NCBI RefSeq assembly: GCF_900120005.1
Contig: NZ_LT635452.1
Span: 124,001-188,000 of the forward strand
Reading direction: 5' to 3'
From: Holdemania sp. Marseille-P2844
GTDB lineage: Bacteria > Bacillota_I > Bacilli_A > Erysipelotrichales > Erysipelotrichaceae
Length of the DNA stretch: 64,000 nt
Shown: positions 27,792 through 36,601 of the stretch, piece by piece
Layout: the number at the start of each line of letters is the position of its first letter
How positions within the stretch are numbered: position 1 is the stretch's first letter
Notes under the pieces: model-generated
Seen by the model: only the letters and a program-made list of their open reading frames with translations
What the model was told of the DNA's origin: nothing
The model's database searches: none
Program-made: the position numbers and the translations under genes

Positions 27792-27867
27792 TGGGGCATA
27801 GCCAAGCGGTAAGGCAACAGACTTTGACTCTGTCATTTCCCTGGTTCGACCCCAGGTGCCCCAGCCA
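27792..27867 (+). tRNA. tRNA-Gln (TTG)
   Basis: 76 nt with encoded CCA; acceptor TGGGGCA/TGCCCCA with discriminator G; anticodon TTG in CAGACTTTGACTCTG. Confidence 0.95.
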
Positions 27868-27889
27868 ATTTTTAGTTTGGATTGTTTAT

Positions 27890-27965
27890 GTCCCGGTAGC
27901 TCAGGCGGTAGAGCAACTGACTTTTAATCAGTGGGTCGAAGGTTCGATTCCTTTCCGGGACACCA
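27890..27965 (+). tRNA. tRNA-Lys (TTT)
   Basis: 76 nt with encoded CCA; acceptor GTCCCGG/CCGGGAC; anticodon TTT in CTGACTTTTAATCAG. Confidence 0.95.
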
Positions 27966-27974
27966 CTTAACTAT

Positions 27975-28048
27975 GCGAATGTAGTTCAATGGTAGAACTT
28001 CAGCCTTCCAAGCTGACTACGTGGGTTCGATTCCCATCATTCGCTCCA
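27975..28048 (+). tRNA. tRNA-Gly (TCC)
   Basis: 74 nt with encoded CCA; acceptor GCGAATG/CATTCGC; anticodon TCC in CAGCCTTCCAAGCTG. Last of the cluster. Confidence 0.95.
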
Positions 28049-28059
28049 TTGAAGACCAT

Positions 28060-28081
28060 AACCCTGATCGAGGGTTTTTTT
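28060..28081 (+). terminator. Terminator of the tRNA cluster
   Basis: AACCCT at 28060-28065 pairs with AGGGTT at 28071-28076 around GATCG, followed by a T-run to 28081. Confidence 0.85.
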
Positions 28082-28120
28082 GTTTTCCATGATGGATATT
28101 CTCTCATCAGTCATTTTTAG

Positions 28121-28128
28121 TAAAACAA
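28121..28128. repeat. Target-site duplication, left copy (TAAAACAA)
   Basis: Identical to 29620-29627, directly abutting the left inverted repeat of the ISL3 element. Confidence 0.9.
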
Positions 28129-29619
28129 GGTTCTATAAATTTTGGTGTTGGTGGAAACCAACGCCTTTTTTTCTTGAGCATAAAAAAAGAGACATAGGTA
28201 AGAATTTCCGTTACAATAAAGTTACCACACAATATAGAAAGGAAATCTCACTATGTCCATTACTCATTCTATCGTATCTGTTCTCAATTTAAAAGACCCT
28301 CATCTTCATTTCTCTGAGGATTGTGTCTCTTCTCAGTCGATTCGTGGTGTTGACTCCCTTGTCTTTTCCGGCTCGCTTTCTTATGACCCTCCCTCTTCCT
28401 GTCCTCTCTGCGGGTCCTCCAACCCCGGCTCGGCTATCATCAAACATGGTACGAAATCCTCCCTCATCACCCTGCCTTCCGTTTCCCGCCGCCCCGCTTA
28501 TCTCCGCCTCAAAAAACAACGCTTCCTTTGTAAACATTGCGGCCATACTTTTACGGCTTCGACTTCCATCGTTCTCCCTCATTGTTTCATTTCCAATAAC
28601 ACTCGTCTCTCCATTGCCCTCGACGCCAAGATGAAGACTTCTGAAAAAGATATCGCTTTCCGTCACTCTGTTTCTCATGCCACGGTGAATTCCCTTCTTC
28701 AACAGCTCTATCAGGATTTTAAAGTCCAGCGGAATTTTCTTCCCCCTCATCTCTGTTTTGACGAGTTTCGCTCTGTCAAAGGGGTTGATGCTTCAATGTC
28801 TTTTCTCTTTCTTAACGCAGAATCCGGTCAGATCCTCAATATCCTTCCTGATCGCAGAATGCCCGCTCTCATCCGCTATTTCATGAGCTATTCCAGGAAA
28901 GCCCGCGAAGCCGTTAAAACCGTTTGTATGGATATGTATTCCCCTTACTTCTCTGTCGTTCACCACTGTTTCCCTCACGCCAAGATCATTCTTGACCGCT
29001 TCCACATCGTTCAGCTGCTCAGCCGCGCTCTCAATAAGACCCGCGTCAATTTCATGAATCAGAGTAAGCCTCATTACAATAAGCTCAAACGCTATTGGAA
29101 ACTCCTTCTTAAATTTGAAGATGACCTGAATGATCAGGACTTCAAAAAATGGGTTTGCTTTCCATCTCTGATGCGCGAAATTGACCTTGTCCACTTCTTA
29201 GTTGAACTGGATCCCGAGCTCAAGGCGACTTATGAGCTCTATCAGAGTCTCCTTACCGCGCTCAACCGGAAAGATCCTGACGCCTTCCTCCAAGCTTGTC
29301 TGAATCCCGATCCTTTGATCTCCAAGCCCATGAATACCGCCATTCAGTCCTTAGTGGAACGGAAAGAGGCAGTGATCAACGCCTTGACTTACTCATTTTC
29401 TAATGGCATGATTGAAGGTACGAATAATCTGATTAAGGTCATCAAGCGCCTGGCTTTCGGTTATCGTTCTTTCATTCAATTTAAGACCCGCATTTTACTT
29501 ATTTCTAACACCTTAGTTCCCTGCCATTTTCTCAATTAAAAATGAGTCCCATTTCTGGAACTCATCTGCGTCTTTCTTGTTTCGGTTTTTCTCTCACCAA
29601 CACTATTTTTGAAAGAGCC
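28129..29619 (+). mobile_element. Complete ISL3-family insertion sequence
   Basis: A 1,491-bp element. Left end GGTTCTATAAATTTTGGTGT and the complement of the right end GGCTCTTTCAAAAATAGTGT match at 18 of the first 25 positions and share TGTTGGTG. Identical 8-bp sequences TAAAACAA flank it (28121-28128 and 29620-29627), the target-duplication length of the ISL3 family. One intact transposase lies inside. Intact ends, duplication and gene indicate a recent insertion just behind the tRNA operon. Confidence 0.92.
28253..29539 (+). CDS. ISL3-family transposase
   Basis: 428 aa. An N-terminal zinc-finger pair (SCPLCGSS and FLCKHCGHTF) and HTH precede the DDE domain. Likely catalytic residues are Asp in TVCMDMYSPY, Asp in KIILDRFHIVQ and Glu in SNGMIEGTNNLIKVIKRLAF. 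This is the classic ISL3 layout. The coding strand is strikingly C/T-rich, unlike neighbouring genes, which fits a mobile gene. Frame and ends are intact, so it is probably active. Confidence 0.95.
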   Translation: MSITHSIVSVLNLKDPHLHFSEDCVSSQSIRGVDSLVFSGSLSYDPPSSCPLCGSSNPGSAIIKHGTKSSLITLPSVSRRPAYLRLKKQRFLCKHCGHTFTASTSIVLPHCFISNNTRLSIALDAKMKTSEKDIAFRHSVSHATVNSLLQQLYQDFKVQRNFLPPHLCFDEFRSVKGVDASMSFLFLNAESGQILNILPDRRMPALIRYFMSYSRKAREAVKTVCMDMYSPYFSVVHHCFPHAKIILDRFHIVQLLSRALNKTRVNFMNQSKPHYNKLKRYWKLLLKFEDDLNDQDFKKWVCFPSLMREIDLVHFLVELDPELKATYELYQSLLTALNRKDPDAFLQACLNPDPLISKPMNTAIQSLVERKEAVINALTYSFSNGMIEGTNNLIKVIKRLAFGYRSFIQFKTRILLISNTLVPCHFLN

Positions 29620-29627
29620 TAAAACAA
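29620..29627. repeat. Target-site duplication, right copy (TAAAACAA)
   Basis: Identical to 28121-28128, directly abutting the right inverted repeat of the ISL3 element. Confidence 0.9.
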
Positions 29628-30160
29628 GAACTACTTAAAATAAATTTGTCTTCCTGCGGAGCTGTTTTCTGATTTTATGCGTATATCATAGAGAGAAACA
29701 AAAATCATGAGTTCGAAATATTTCAAGGATTGAATTTGTTTCTCTGCGTCTGGAAAATCCGGACAGACTGATAAGTTATAGACTTCTGTGTCAGAACGCG
29801 CGATTAGGGTGCACGTTAGAAACCCTGTGCAGTTTAAACTGAACAAGTTTGCGTCTTTTCAGGGGAGACTTTTCTCTTTACAATTCAGTTTATTGATTAG
29901 TCATTGAATCTTTGAAGCGAGATACTGGACAAAGAGATGCCAGGGAAACAATCTTTAATTAATTCAAAGCTCTCATTTTCAGATAATTATAAATCCGCAG
30001 CCTTATCTTTTAGCCAGTTGCGCTTTGGCTGAAAAAGTAGACTTTAACTGACATTTGAAATATAATTGGAAATGAAAGAAAAAAGGCTTATTTTAACTAG
30101 AATTTGCGTGGTTCAAAAAGTCTACTTTTTGAACCAGCTAAGAAAGTTGGAGGACAAGGA
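29628..30160. other. Gap upstream of the PRD regulator with an inverted repeat
   Basis: No gene is supported in these 533 bases. The right end carries the 28-nt inverted repeat at 30109-30136. A related element, AAAAAGTAGACTTTA, lies near 30033. The AT-rich left part may include debris of sequence interrupted by the insertion element. Confidence 0.5.
30109..30136 (+). promoter_or_regulatory. 28-nt perfect inverted repeat before the PRD regulator
   Basis: TGGTTCAAAAAGT and ACTTTTTGAACCA (13-bp arms, 2-nt centre) lie 25 bp before the start codon. It could be an operator for the regulator or a transcript hairpin. A similar core near 30033 favours an operator. Confidence 0.5.
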
Positions 30161-32158
30161 ATGGCGAATGAAAAGAAGCGAATCTTACAGTTATTCTACA
30201 TTCTGACCCAGCAAGACGACTATATCCGCTCTTATGAACTTGCGGAAAAAGTCAGCGTCACAGAACGAACGATAAAGAACGATATAGCTGAACTCGAAGC
30301 CTTCGCTAAAGCCAGCGGCGCTGATTTGATCGCGAAGAAAGGAAAAGGTTACGTTCTCAAAGTTTTTGATGAAGAAAAGTTTTCTCCGGTAAAAATACAG
30401 CTGGCAATTCATTTTTCAGCGATCGGCGGAACTCCGCGGGCACAAAATGACAGGACGAATGATATTTTGCGCCGGATTATTGTAGAAAAACGATATCTGA
30501 CTATTGAAGATATCGCTGACGAACTCTACCTCACGAAAAGCTCAATTCGGGAAGAATTGAAAGAAGTTAATTTTTTATTGAATAAATTTAATTTACGCTT
30601 GAAAAAACGAAGCGAAGAAGGACCGATGGTCATCGGAAGCGAATTTGATCGTCGGATGTTAATGCTGTGTATTTTTGAAAATCACTATCATGAAGCTGTT
30701 AATTTGTATAAGAATACAGATTATCTCTCTTTTTTCGATCGCGAGGATGAGGAACGATATGAAATCAGACATATCTTCCTCAAAGCATTAAGAGAATCAG
30801 ATTGTCATATCTTGGATGGGAATACGCAGCGCTTATCCCGTTATTTGCTATTGATGGCTTCCCGTTATCAGGCCGGCTGTCCTATTCATTTATCCCGAAA
30901 ACAACAGGATTACATACGACGTTTCCGGGAATATCGAGTGGCTGAGGAAGTAATTCTGAAATGCGGACAGTTTTCTGGTTTTGACGTGAATGAAGATGAA
31001 ATTCTGGCATTTGCGCTGCTCTTGGTGTTTTGGGCGGATATTCCGCTGGATTGCAAGCTCGCCGATAATTATTTTGAATTAGCTGAGGAAGCGCAAAAAC
31101 TGAATGCTGCCTTCTGCAAGTCAGTAAAAAAGGACTACAATGTAGATCTGACTCAAATTCCCAATGAAGAACAGATTCTATGTTCAGGATTAATTCCTTT
31201 GCTGGTTCAAAAAGATTTCAACGCTTCGTTTCATAGCGTAAAAAGTCTGCATTCAGAGGATTCGCGCATTCAAGATTGTCCTTTGGCGTCGAAACTGGCA
31301 CATAATCTTGCCCGTTTGTTCGAAACTCAGTATCATTGTAAATTGAGCTTGTATAATCTGATCACATTTGCCGGCCACCTCAATACGTTGCTCTTGATGA
31401 TTCCTTATCCGTTCAAGCCCATCCGGGCGATTGTTTCCAATGGCGGCGGATATATTTCGTCAGGAATTCTAAAGCAGATGATCCAGACTCGGTTTGGTTC
31501 CTGTTTTGCTTGTCTGGACGTTTATGAACTCTATGAAATGCGGAAACTGCCAGTCGAAGATTACGACTGGGCAATTTTAAGTTATCCTTATTATTCGTAT
31601 AAATATGACTGGCCGTGCTTAATGGTCAACAGCATTCCGACACAAAGCCAGATGAACGATATCTATAATCAGGTTATTTTATCAGGTGTTCAGCTGCAGT
31701 CCGCTCTTGATCATCTGCGCTTGGGCGTATTTACAATTTATCGTGATTTTGAATATGAAAGTATGGACTCTTTTATACAGTTAATCAGCTATAAAATGGG
31801 AAAAGATGCGGAGAGCGTCGAGAAGATCTATGCTGATCTTCATTACACTAAGAAAACATGCGTAGCGAACAAAGTTTGCATTTTGTTTGTAAAACGACAA
31901 TGGGTAAGCAAAGGATTTTTTGAAATTTATCAGTTAAATCAGGAAAGAATATTTGATGAACAGCCGATTTTGCATATCGTTGTGATCAGCGCTGATTTTG
32001 ACAGCAGTTTGGAGGCCGTAAGATTTGTTAACGATCTTTTAATTTCTTTCTTCAGAGATAATGAAAATTTGTGGATGTTGATTGAAAATCACCGTGTAAC
32101 CGGATTAACGGAGATCGTCCGCGCAAGTTTAAAGGCTTTGCCAATTTCACTTGGCTAA
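30161..32158 (+). CDS. PRD-containing transcriptional regulator (BglG/LicR-like)
   Basis: 665 aa. Two HTH domains (about 8-50: SYELAEKVSVTERTIKNDI; about 110-150: IEDIADELYLTKSSIREELK) are followed by two PTS-regulation-like domains (about 170-390). An EIIB-like segment (IRAIVSNGGGYISSGILKQM) and an EIIA-like C-terminus complete it. The EIIB-like loop has Asn instead of the phospho-Cys and the EIIA-like region lacks an obvious phospho-His, so those domains may only sense. Start at 30161 follows GGAGG with 8-nt spacing. It precedes a mannose-type PTS operon, which it probably controls. Confidence 0.8.
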   Translation: MANEKKRILQLFYILTQQDDYIRSYELAEKVSVTERTIKNDIAELEAFAKASGADLIAKKGKGYVLKVFDEEKFSPVKIQLAIHFSAIGGTPRAQNDRTNDILRRIIVEKRYLTIEDIADELYLTKSSIREELKEVNFLLNKFNLRLKKRSEEGPMVIGSEFDRRMLMLCIFENHYHEAVNLYKNTDYLSFFDREDEERYEIRHIFLKALRESDCHILDGNTQRLSRYLLLMASRYQAGCPIHLSRKQQDYIRRFREYRVAEEVILKCGQFSGFDVNEDEILAFALLLVFWADIPLDCKLADNYFELAEEAQKLNAAFCKSVKKDYNVDLTQIPNEEQILCSGLIPLLVQKDFNASFHSVKSLHSEDSRIQDCPLASKLAHNLARLFETQYHCKLSLYNLITFAGHLNTLLLMIPYPFKPIRAIVSNGGGYISSGILKQMIQTRFGSCFACLDVYELYEMRKLPVEDYDWAILSYPYYSYKYDWPCLMVNSIPTQSQMNDIYNQVILSGVQLQSALDHLRLGVFTIYRDFEYESMDSFIQLISYKMGKDAESVEKIYADLHYTKKTCVANKVCILFVKRQWVSKGFFEIYQLNQERIFDEQPILHIVVISADFDSSLEAVRFVNDLLISFFRDNENLWMLIENHRVTGLTEIVRASLKALPISLG

Positions 32159-32188
32159 GGGAAAAAACGAAAGTTTTCCCTTTTTTTT
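32159..32188 (+). terminator. Terminator of the PRD regulator
   Basis: GGGAAAA at 32159-32165 pairs with TTTTCCC at 32174-32180, followed by eight T residues. Confidence 0.85.
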
Positions 32189-32203
32189 CGGAAAAAGTGA
32201 ACG

Positions 32204-32232
32204 TGGTAACGCTTACAAAAACAGGTTATAGT
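32204..32232 (+). promoter_or_regulatory. cre-like site and -10 box of the PTS operon
   Basis: TGGTAACGCTTACA (32204-32217) matches the Gram-positive catabolite-responsive element TGNAANCGNTNNCA at all but one fixed position. TATAGT (32227-32232) is a -10 candidate; the cre would cover the -35 region, so CcpA binding should repress the operon when preferred sugars are present. Confidence 0.6.
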
Positions 32233-32273
32233 AGGGACGTTGAAGAAATATCCAACAAGAAAGGGGTATCGCA

Positions 32274-32681
32274 TTGCTGAAAATCTTTTTGTCATCGCAC
32301 GGTCATTTTGCCAGCGGCATGAAAAGCTCTCTGGATATTTTGATGGGCGCTTCTGACAATGTCACCGTGTTTGACGCTTATGTTGATCAAGCGTCAGTTC
32401 AGGAAAAACTCGACGCATTTTATGCCGGAGTTTCCGCGGAGGATCAGGTGCTTCTGATGTCAGACTTGATCGGCGGCAGCGTGAATCAGGTCATGATGAC
32501 CTATCTGCAGAAACCCAACACTACGCTGATCGGCGGCGTGAATCTGGCCTGTGTTCTGGAGCTTTCAACAAAAACGGAGGTCACGGTGGAGGAGATCGAA
32601 CAGATCGTCGAACAGAGCCGATCAATGCTGAGCGTCGTGCAGCTGCCGGATTTAACAGAAGAACAAGAGGATTTTTTCTAA
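32274..32681 (+). CDS. PTS system mannose-family EIIA component
   Basis: 135 aa. The N-terminal motif FLSSHGHFASGMKSSLDILM carries the phospho-acceptor His9, and LLMSDLIGGSVNQVMM is typical of EIIA of the Man family. It takes phosphate from HPr and passes it to EIIB. The start is TTG, preceded by AAAGGGG at 7-nt spacing; no ATG fits. First gene of an EIIA-EIIB-EIIC-EIID operon. Confidence 0.93.
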   Translation: MLKIFLSSHGHFASGMKSSLDILMGASDNVTVFDAYVDQASVQEKLDAFYAGVSAEDQVLLMSDLIGGSVNQVMMTYLQKPNTTLIGGVNLACVLELSTKTEVTVEEIEQIVEQSRSMLSVVQLPDLTEEQEDFF

Positions 32682-32698
32682 GAAAGGAGGAAAAGGAA

Positions 32699-33193
32699 AT
32701 GATTAAGTTAGTACGTTTGGACGAAAGATTGATTCATGGACAGGTGGCGATCAAATGGTCGCGGCACACTGGGGTTGACCGGATTGTCGTGGCCAATGAT
32801 GAGGCGGCAGGCAACAAGATCATCCAGCAGAGTCTGATGATGGCCGCCCCGGCAACCGCGAAGGTCACAATCCGTTCAGTTGCCGATTCGATCACGCTGC
32901 TGAAGGATCCGCGCGCAGCAGGACATAAAATTCTGGTCATCATCTCCAACCCGAAAGATCTGATCAAAATCTTGGAAGAAGTGAAGGACATTCCGCTGAT
33001 CAACGTCGGCAACTATGGCCGCATCGCACCGAAACAGGGGGATCTTGCCCGTCGGACCTACGGATCCAATCTGTATGCTTACGACGAAGAAGTCGAAGAC
33101 TTCAAGAAAGTGCTGAGCTTCGGCATCGAAACTGTGTACCAGACCACGCCGGAAGACAATCCGGAAAAATTAAGCAAAGTTTTGGGTTTATAA
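32699..33193 (+). CDS. PTS system mannose-family EIIB component
   Basis: 164 aa. The active-site loop LVRLDERLIHGQVAIKW holds phospho-His13. The rest (VVANDEAAGNKIIQQSLMMA, LINVGNYGR) is typical of Man/Sor-type EIIB. It transfers phosphate to the incoming sugar bound by EIIC/EIID. It lies 17 bp after EIIA with a strong AGGAGG site. Confidence 0.94.
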   Translation: MIKLVRLDERLIHGQVAIKWSRHTGVDRIVVANDEAAGNKIIQQSLMMAAPATAKVTIRSVADSITLLKDPRAAGHKILVIISNPKDLIKILEEVKDIPLINVGNYGRIAPKQGDLARRTYGSNLYAYDEEVEDFKKVLSFGIETVYQTTPEDNPEKLSKVLGL

Positions 33194-33224
33194 GAAAGTT
33201 CATTAGGAAAAGAGGAGGAAAATT

Positions 33225-34016
33225 ATGGTATCCGCAGCTTTACAAATTTGTTTAGCGTATTATATCATCTCAATTTTAGATCCCTACATCATGTCCTGGC
33301 AATGTCTTAACCGGCCGATCGTCGTCGCTCCGTTAGCGGGGTTGATCTTGGGTGATTTCAAGACCGGCATCATCATGGGCGCATCCCTGGAATCCATTTT
33401 CATGGGAATTTCCGCCATCGGGGGCTCGATCCCGGCAGATGCGACAACCTCCAGCATCATCGCAGTCGCTTACACTATTTTAACTGGCGCCGATATCGAA
33501 GCGGGTCTGGCGATTGCCTTGCCAATCGGTACGGTCATGGCGTCCATCGCTGGCATGTTCACGCCGATCTGGGCTTCTCTTGCGGCGTATTGGGAAAAGC
33601 TGGCTGCAGAATGCAATCCGCCTAAATTCGCGTTCCAGACGATTGGTTTTTCCTGCCTGACGCCGTTGATTAACGTCGTTATCCTGTTCTTTGCGGTATC
33701 CTATGGCGTTGAGGGATTGAATGCGTTTCTGGCAAGCATGCCGGCCTGGGTTATGACAGGCTTGGGCGCTGCAACGTCGATGATGTTGGCGGTCGGCTTC
33801 GCAATTCTGACGTCGATGATCTGGAACAATGAAGTCGGCATCTTCTTCTTTGTCGGTTATGTCATGGTGGCTTACTTGGGCATGGCGACTTTGCCGATCG
33901 CAATCCTGGGCGCCGCGATCGCGATCACGATGTTCATGGGCGAAAAGCGCAGTATTGATTTAAAGAATTCAATGGCGGCTTCCGCTGCGAAAACAGATGA
34001 GGAGGATTTCTTCTAA
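33225..34016 (+). CDS. PTS system mannose-family EIIC component
   Basis: 263 aa integral membrane protein with about seven helices. The opening QICLAYYIISILDPYIMSWQ, and VVAPLAGLILGDFKTGIIMG with ASLESIFMGISAIGGSIPAD, are hallmark Man-family EIIC motifs. It forms the sugar channel with EIID. Its stop overlaps the start of the next gene (TAATG), giving coupled translation. Confidence 0.94.
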   Translation: MVSAALQICLAYYIISILDPYIMSWQCLNRPIVVAPLAGLILGDFKTGIIMGASLESIFMGISAIGGSIPADATTSSIIAVAYTILTGADIEAGLAIALPIGTVMASIAGMFTPIWASLAAYWEKLAAECNPPKFAFQTIGFSCLTPLINVVILFFAVSYGVEGLNAFLASMPAWVMTGLGAATSMMLAVGFAILTSMIWNNEVGIFFFVGYVMVAYLGMATLPIAILGAAIAITMFMGEKRSIDLKNSMAASAAKTDEEDFF

Positions 34017-34834
34017 TGGAAAAGAAAGTATTGACGCCGGAAGAAAAGAAAGTTTTAAAATCAATGTTCTTCCGTTCCCATCTGGTTTTTACCAGCTTCA
34101 ACATGGTAAAAATGGAGGCGAATGGTTTTACGATCACAATGGCTCCGGCGATTGAAAGTATTTATAAAGATGATATGGAAGGCAAGCGGGAGGCGTACCT
34201 GCGGCATCAGAACTTCTTTAATACCCACGCCGTTCCGTTCAGCTTCATCGCCGGCTTAGCCTACGCGATGGAAAAAGAGCATAAAGAAAAGAACTCGATC
34301 GACGGCCAGACGATTGAAAGCATCAAAGCGGCCCTGATGGGACCGACAGCCGGCATGTTTGACAGTCTGTTCTTCAACTGTCTGCGCATCATTGCCGCGG
34401 GGATCGGCATCGGTCTGTGCGCGGAAGGTTCGATTTTGGGTACCTTGATCTTCATCCTGCTCTACGGCGTAACACAGTCCATCGTGAAGTATTTCTTTGT
34501 AAACTGGGGTTATGTCTATGGTACTTCGTTTATTGATATGGTGTTCTCTTCAGGCTTGATGGGCGCGTTAACCAAAGCGGCATCCGTGCTGGGTTTAATC
34601 ATGGTCGGCGCGATGACGGCGCAGATGGTCAGCGTCCCGCTGAACTGGACGTTGAACGTCGGTCAAACATCGGTTGTCATCGGCGATGTATTGAATTCGA
34701 TCTTCCCGGGCTTGCTCGGCGTCATCCTGTTATTTACACTGGTTCGCCTGATCAAGAAGGGCGCACGCCCGACGCAGCTGATTCTGGGGATCTTCGTGTT
34801 CGCCCTGGTCGGCGCCTTCTTCCGAATTTTCTAA
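34016..34834 (+). CDS. PTS system mannose-family EIID component
   Basis: 272 aa. The cytosolic N-terminal part (FFRSHLVFTSFNMVKMEANG, then GMAP-like TMAPAIESIYKDD and RHQNFFNTHAVPFSFIAGLA) and C-terminal membrane segments match EIID. It completes the permease. The substrate is not fixed by sequence; the downstream deacetylases favour an N-acetylated amino sugar or derivative. Confidence 0.94.
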   Translation: MEKKVLTPEEKKVLKSMFFRSHLVFTSFNMVKMEANGFTITMAPAIESIYKDDMEGKREAYLRHQNFFNTHAVPFSFIAGLAYAMEKEHKEKNSIDGQTIESIKAALMGPTAGMFDSLFFNCLRIIAAGIGIGLCAEGSILGTLIFILLYGVTQSIVKYFFVNWGYVYGTSFIDMVFSSGLMGALTKAASVLGLIMVGAMTAQMVSVPLNWTLNVGQTSVVIGDVLNSIFPGLLGVILLFTLVRLIKKGARPTQLILGIFVFALVGAFFRIF

Positions 34835-34845
34835 AATCAGAGTTT

Positions 34846-34880
34846 AGGCTATGAAGGACTGAGCTTCATAGCCTGTTTTT
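34846..34880 (+). terminator. Terminator between the PTS genes and the deacetylase genes
   Basis: AGGCTATGAAG at 34846-34856 pairs with CTTCATAGCCT at 34864-34874 (7-nt loop), followed by GTTTTT. The next ribosome binding site (CGGAGGTGAG) begins within a few bases, so read-through rather than a new promoter probably feeds the downstream genes. Confidence 0.8.
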
Positions 34881-34898
34881 CCTTCCGGAGGTGAGATC

Positions 34899-35795
34899 AT
34901 GAAAGAGGAAATGATGCTGGCGGGCGTAACGCTGGCGCGTCGGTATACGCGTAAACAAAAAGAGGTATTTCTGGCGGAAGTATGCCGGCAGTGCAGGCAG
35001 AGGGGATGGAAGACGGAATTTCAAACCCGGCATTCCCGCATCTTGCATGTATGCAATCTGGTGATCGGCGATCTGGCGCACGCAAAGACCGTGATCGCCT
35101 GCGCTTATGACACGCCTTCCCATGCCCATTTGCCGATCCGTTATTATCCGCTGAATCCGCGGAAGAATACGCAGGCGGAAGGCAGGAACCTGGCGCTGGA
35201 ATGGGGGCTTGGGGCGATCTGTTTTCTGATGGCGGCAGGCGCGGTTTATGCGCTGCGCTCGCTCAGCCCGGCGATGAAAGTCGCTGCCGTTTTGGCGGCG
35301 AGTTTGGCGGCTTTGTTTGGCGTCAGTCTGCTGCACAGCCGCGGCAACCGCGTTAATTTCAATCGCAACAGTGCTTCCGTGGCGCTGATCTTGCGCTTAA
35401 TTCAGGAATGGGATCCGAAATCATCCACAGCGTTGGTGCTGGTCGATCAATGCTGCAATTCCTATGAAGGGCTGAAGCTGCTTAAAGAAGCCTGCCCTTC
35501 CCGCGCCGAGGTCATTTTACTGGATTGTCTGGCGCAGGGGGAAAAAGTCGTCTGCGCTCATCGAAAAGGGGTTGACGTCGCGGACTTGCTGGAGGAAGAT
35601 TGGATTAACAAGGAATATGAGGATCCGGATAACGGCTTGCGATTCTTCGAAAACGGCATGCTGCTGGCTTCCGGCGCGATCGAGAAGCATCAGTTCGTTG
35701 TCCGGCATACACGCTCCAATCAGGATTGCCATGTGGATATCCCGCGATTGGAGCAGATTTTGGAAAAATTGAAAGGCAGGATGAAAGCGGAATGA
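34899..35795 (+). CDS. M28-peptidase-like membrane protein, probably inactive
   Basis: 298 aa with two adjacent membrane helices (about 100-145). Segments before and after them resemble an M28 zinc peptidase: NLVIGDLAHAKTVIACAYDT (metal motif normally with HYD, here AYD), NFNRNSASVALILRLIQEW (normally DDNASG-like) and TALVLVDQCCNSYEGLKLLK in the position of the catalytic Glu strand. Because the metal-binding His is replaced, catalysis looks unlikely. It is translationally coupled to the ChbG-type gene (ATGA overlap). Its role in the amino-sugar locus is unknown. Confidence 0.6.
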   Translation: MKEEMMLAGVTLARRYTRKQKEVFLAEVCRQCRQRGWKTEFQTRHSRILHVCNLVIGDLAHAKTVIACAYDTPSHAHLPIRYYPLNPRKNTQAEGRNLALEWGLGAICFLMAAGAVYALRSLSPAMKVAAVLAASLAALFGVSLLHSRGNRVNFNRNSASVALILRLIQEWDPKSSTALVLVDQCCNSYEGLKLLKEACPSRAEVILLDCLAQGEKVVCAHRKGVDVADLLEEDWINKEYEDPDNGLRFFENGMLLASGAIEKHQFVVRHTRSNQDCHVDIPRLEQILEKLKGRMKAE

Positions 35796-36601
35796 GAAAA
35801 TTATTGTTTCAGAGTGATGACTATGGCTTAACGGATTCCGTCGCCGATGGAATTCTGAAAGGAATTGATCAGGGAATTATTCGCAATACCGGCTTGTTTG
35901 TCAACATGCCCAGCTCAGCCCGGGCTGCGGCGAAAATCCGTGATCGCCAGGGAGTCTGCGTCGGCATCGACATCAACCTGGTTGCGGGACGGCCCGTCAG
36001 TGATCCGGCAGAGGTTCCTTCGCTGGTGAATCCAGATGGTCATTTTGTGCCTTCGGTTCAGCGCATGCGCGAGGGTAAAATCACCGGCCGGCAGGGAATG
36101 TGCCTGTGCTTTGAAGAGGATCCTTACGACTATGAACAAACGTTGCTGGAAACTGAAAATCAGGTCAAGCGGTTTATTGAATTGATGGGCCGCAAGCCGG
36201 AATACTTTCATGGTCATTCGATGGCGACGCCCAACACCCGGAAAGCGGCGCGGGTGATCGCGGAGAAATACGATATTTTGATGACGACAGACGTCATGAG
36301 CGGCGGCCAGGTTTCCATGATTCCCTGCACATGGACGCCGAAGCCGTTTCCAATCGAGGATCAGCTGAAAACGGATGTGGAACAGGAATTCTTGAAATCG
36401 CTGGAAGCCTCGTTATCCCATGAAATCGGTTATTTTATCTGCCATTGCGGTTTTGTGGAAGAAGATTTGATGAAAGAAACAACCTACACGATGATCCGCA
36501 TGAAGGATCTGGCAATGGCGACCAGCCCGAGAGTCAGGGCATTTCTGCAGGAACATCAGATTGAATTGATCACTTATCGTGATCTGAAGGAGGGACGTTA
36601 A
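35792..36601 (+). CDS. ChbG/YdjC-family carbohydrate deacetylase
   Basis: 269 aa. The N-terminal FQSDDYGLTDSVADGILKGI carries the metal-binding Asp pair of YdjC/ChbG proteins. YFHGHSMATPNTRKAAR and FICHCGFVEEDLM supply conserved His residues. ChbG removes an acetyl group from chito-oligosaccharides such as chitobiose-6-phosphate. The start at 35792 overlaps the previous stop (ATGA). Together with the next gene it suggests stepwise deacetylation of a PTS-imported N-acetyl sugar. Confidence 0.86.
   Translation: MRKLLFQSDDYGLTDSVADGILKGIDQGIIRNTGLFVNMPSSARAAAKIRDRQGVCVGIDINLVAGRPVSDPAEVPSLVNPDGHFVPSVQRMREGKITGRQGMCLCFEEDPYDYEQTLLETENQVKRFIELMGRKPEYFHGHSMATPNTRKAARVIAEKYDILMTTDVMSGGQVSMIPCTWTPKPFPIEDQLKTDVEQEFLKSLEASLSHEIGYFICHCGFVEEDLMKETTYTMIRMKDLAMATSPRVRAFLQEHQIELITYRDLKEGR

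Noticed and set aside
29631-29846. 71-codon minus-strand frame after the insertion element
   Set aside because: No ribosome binding site, no family resemblance; AT-rich intergenic sequence.
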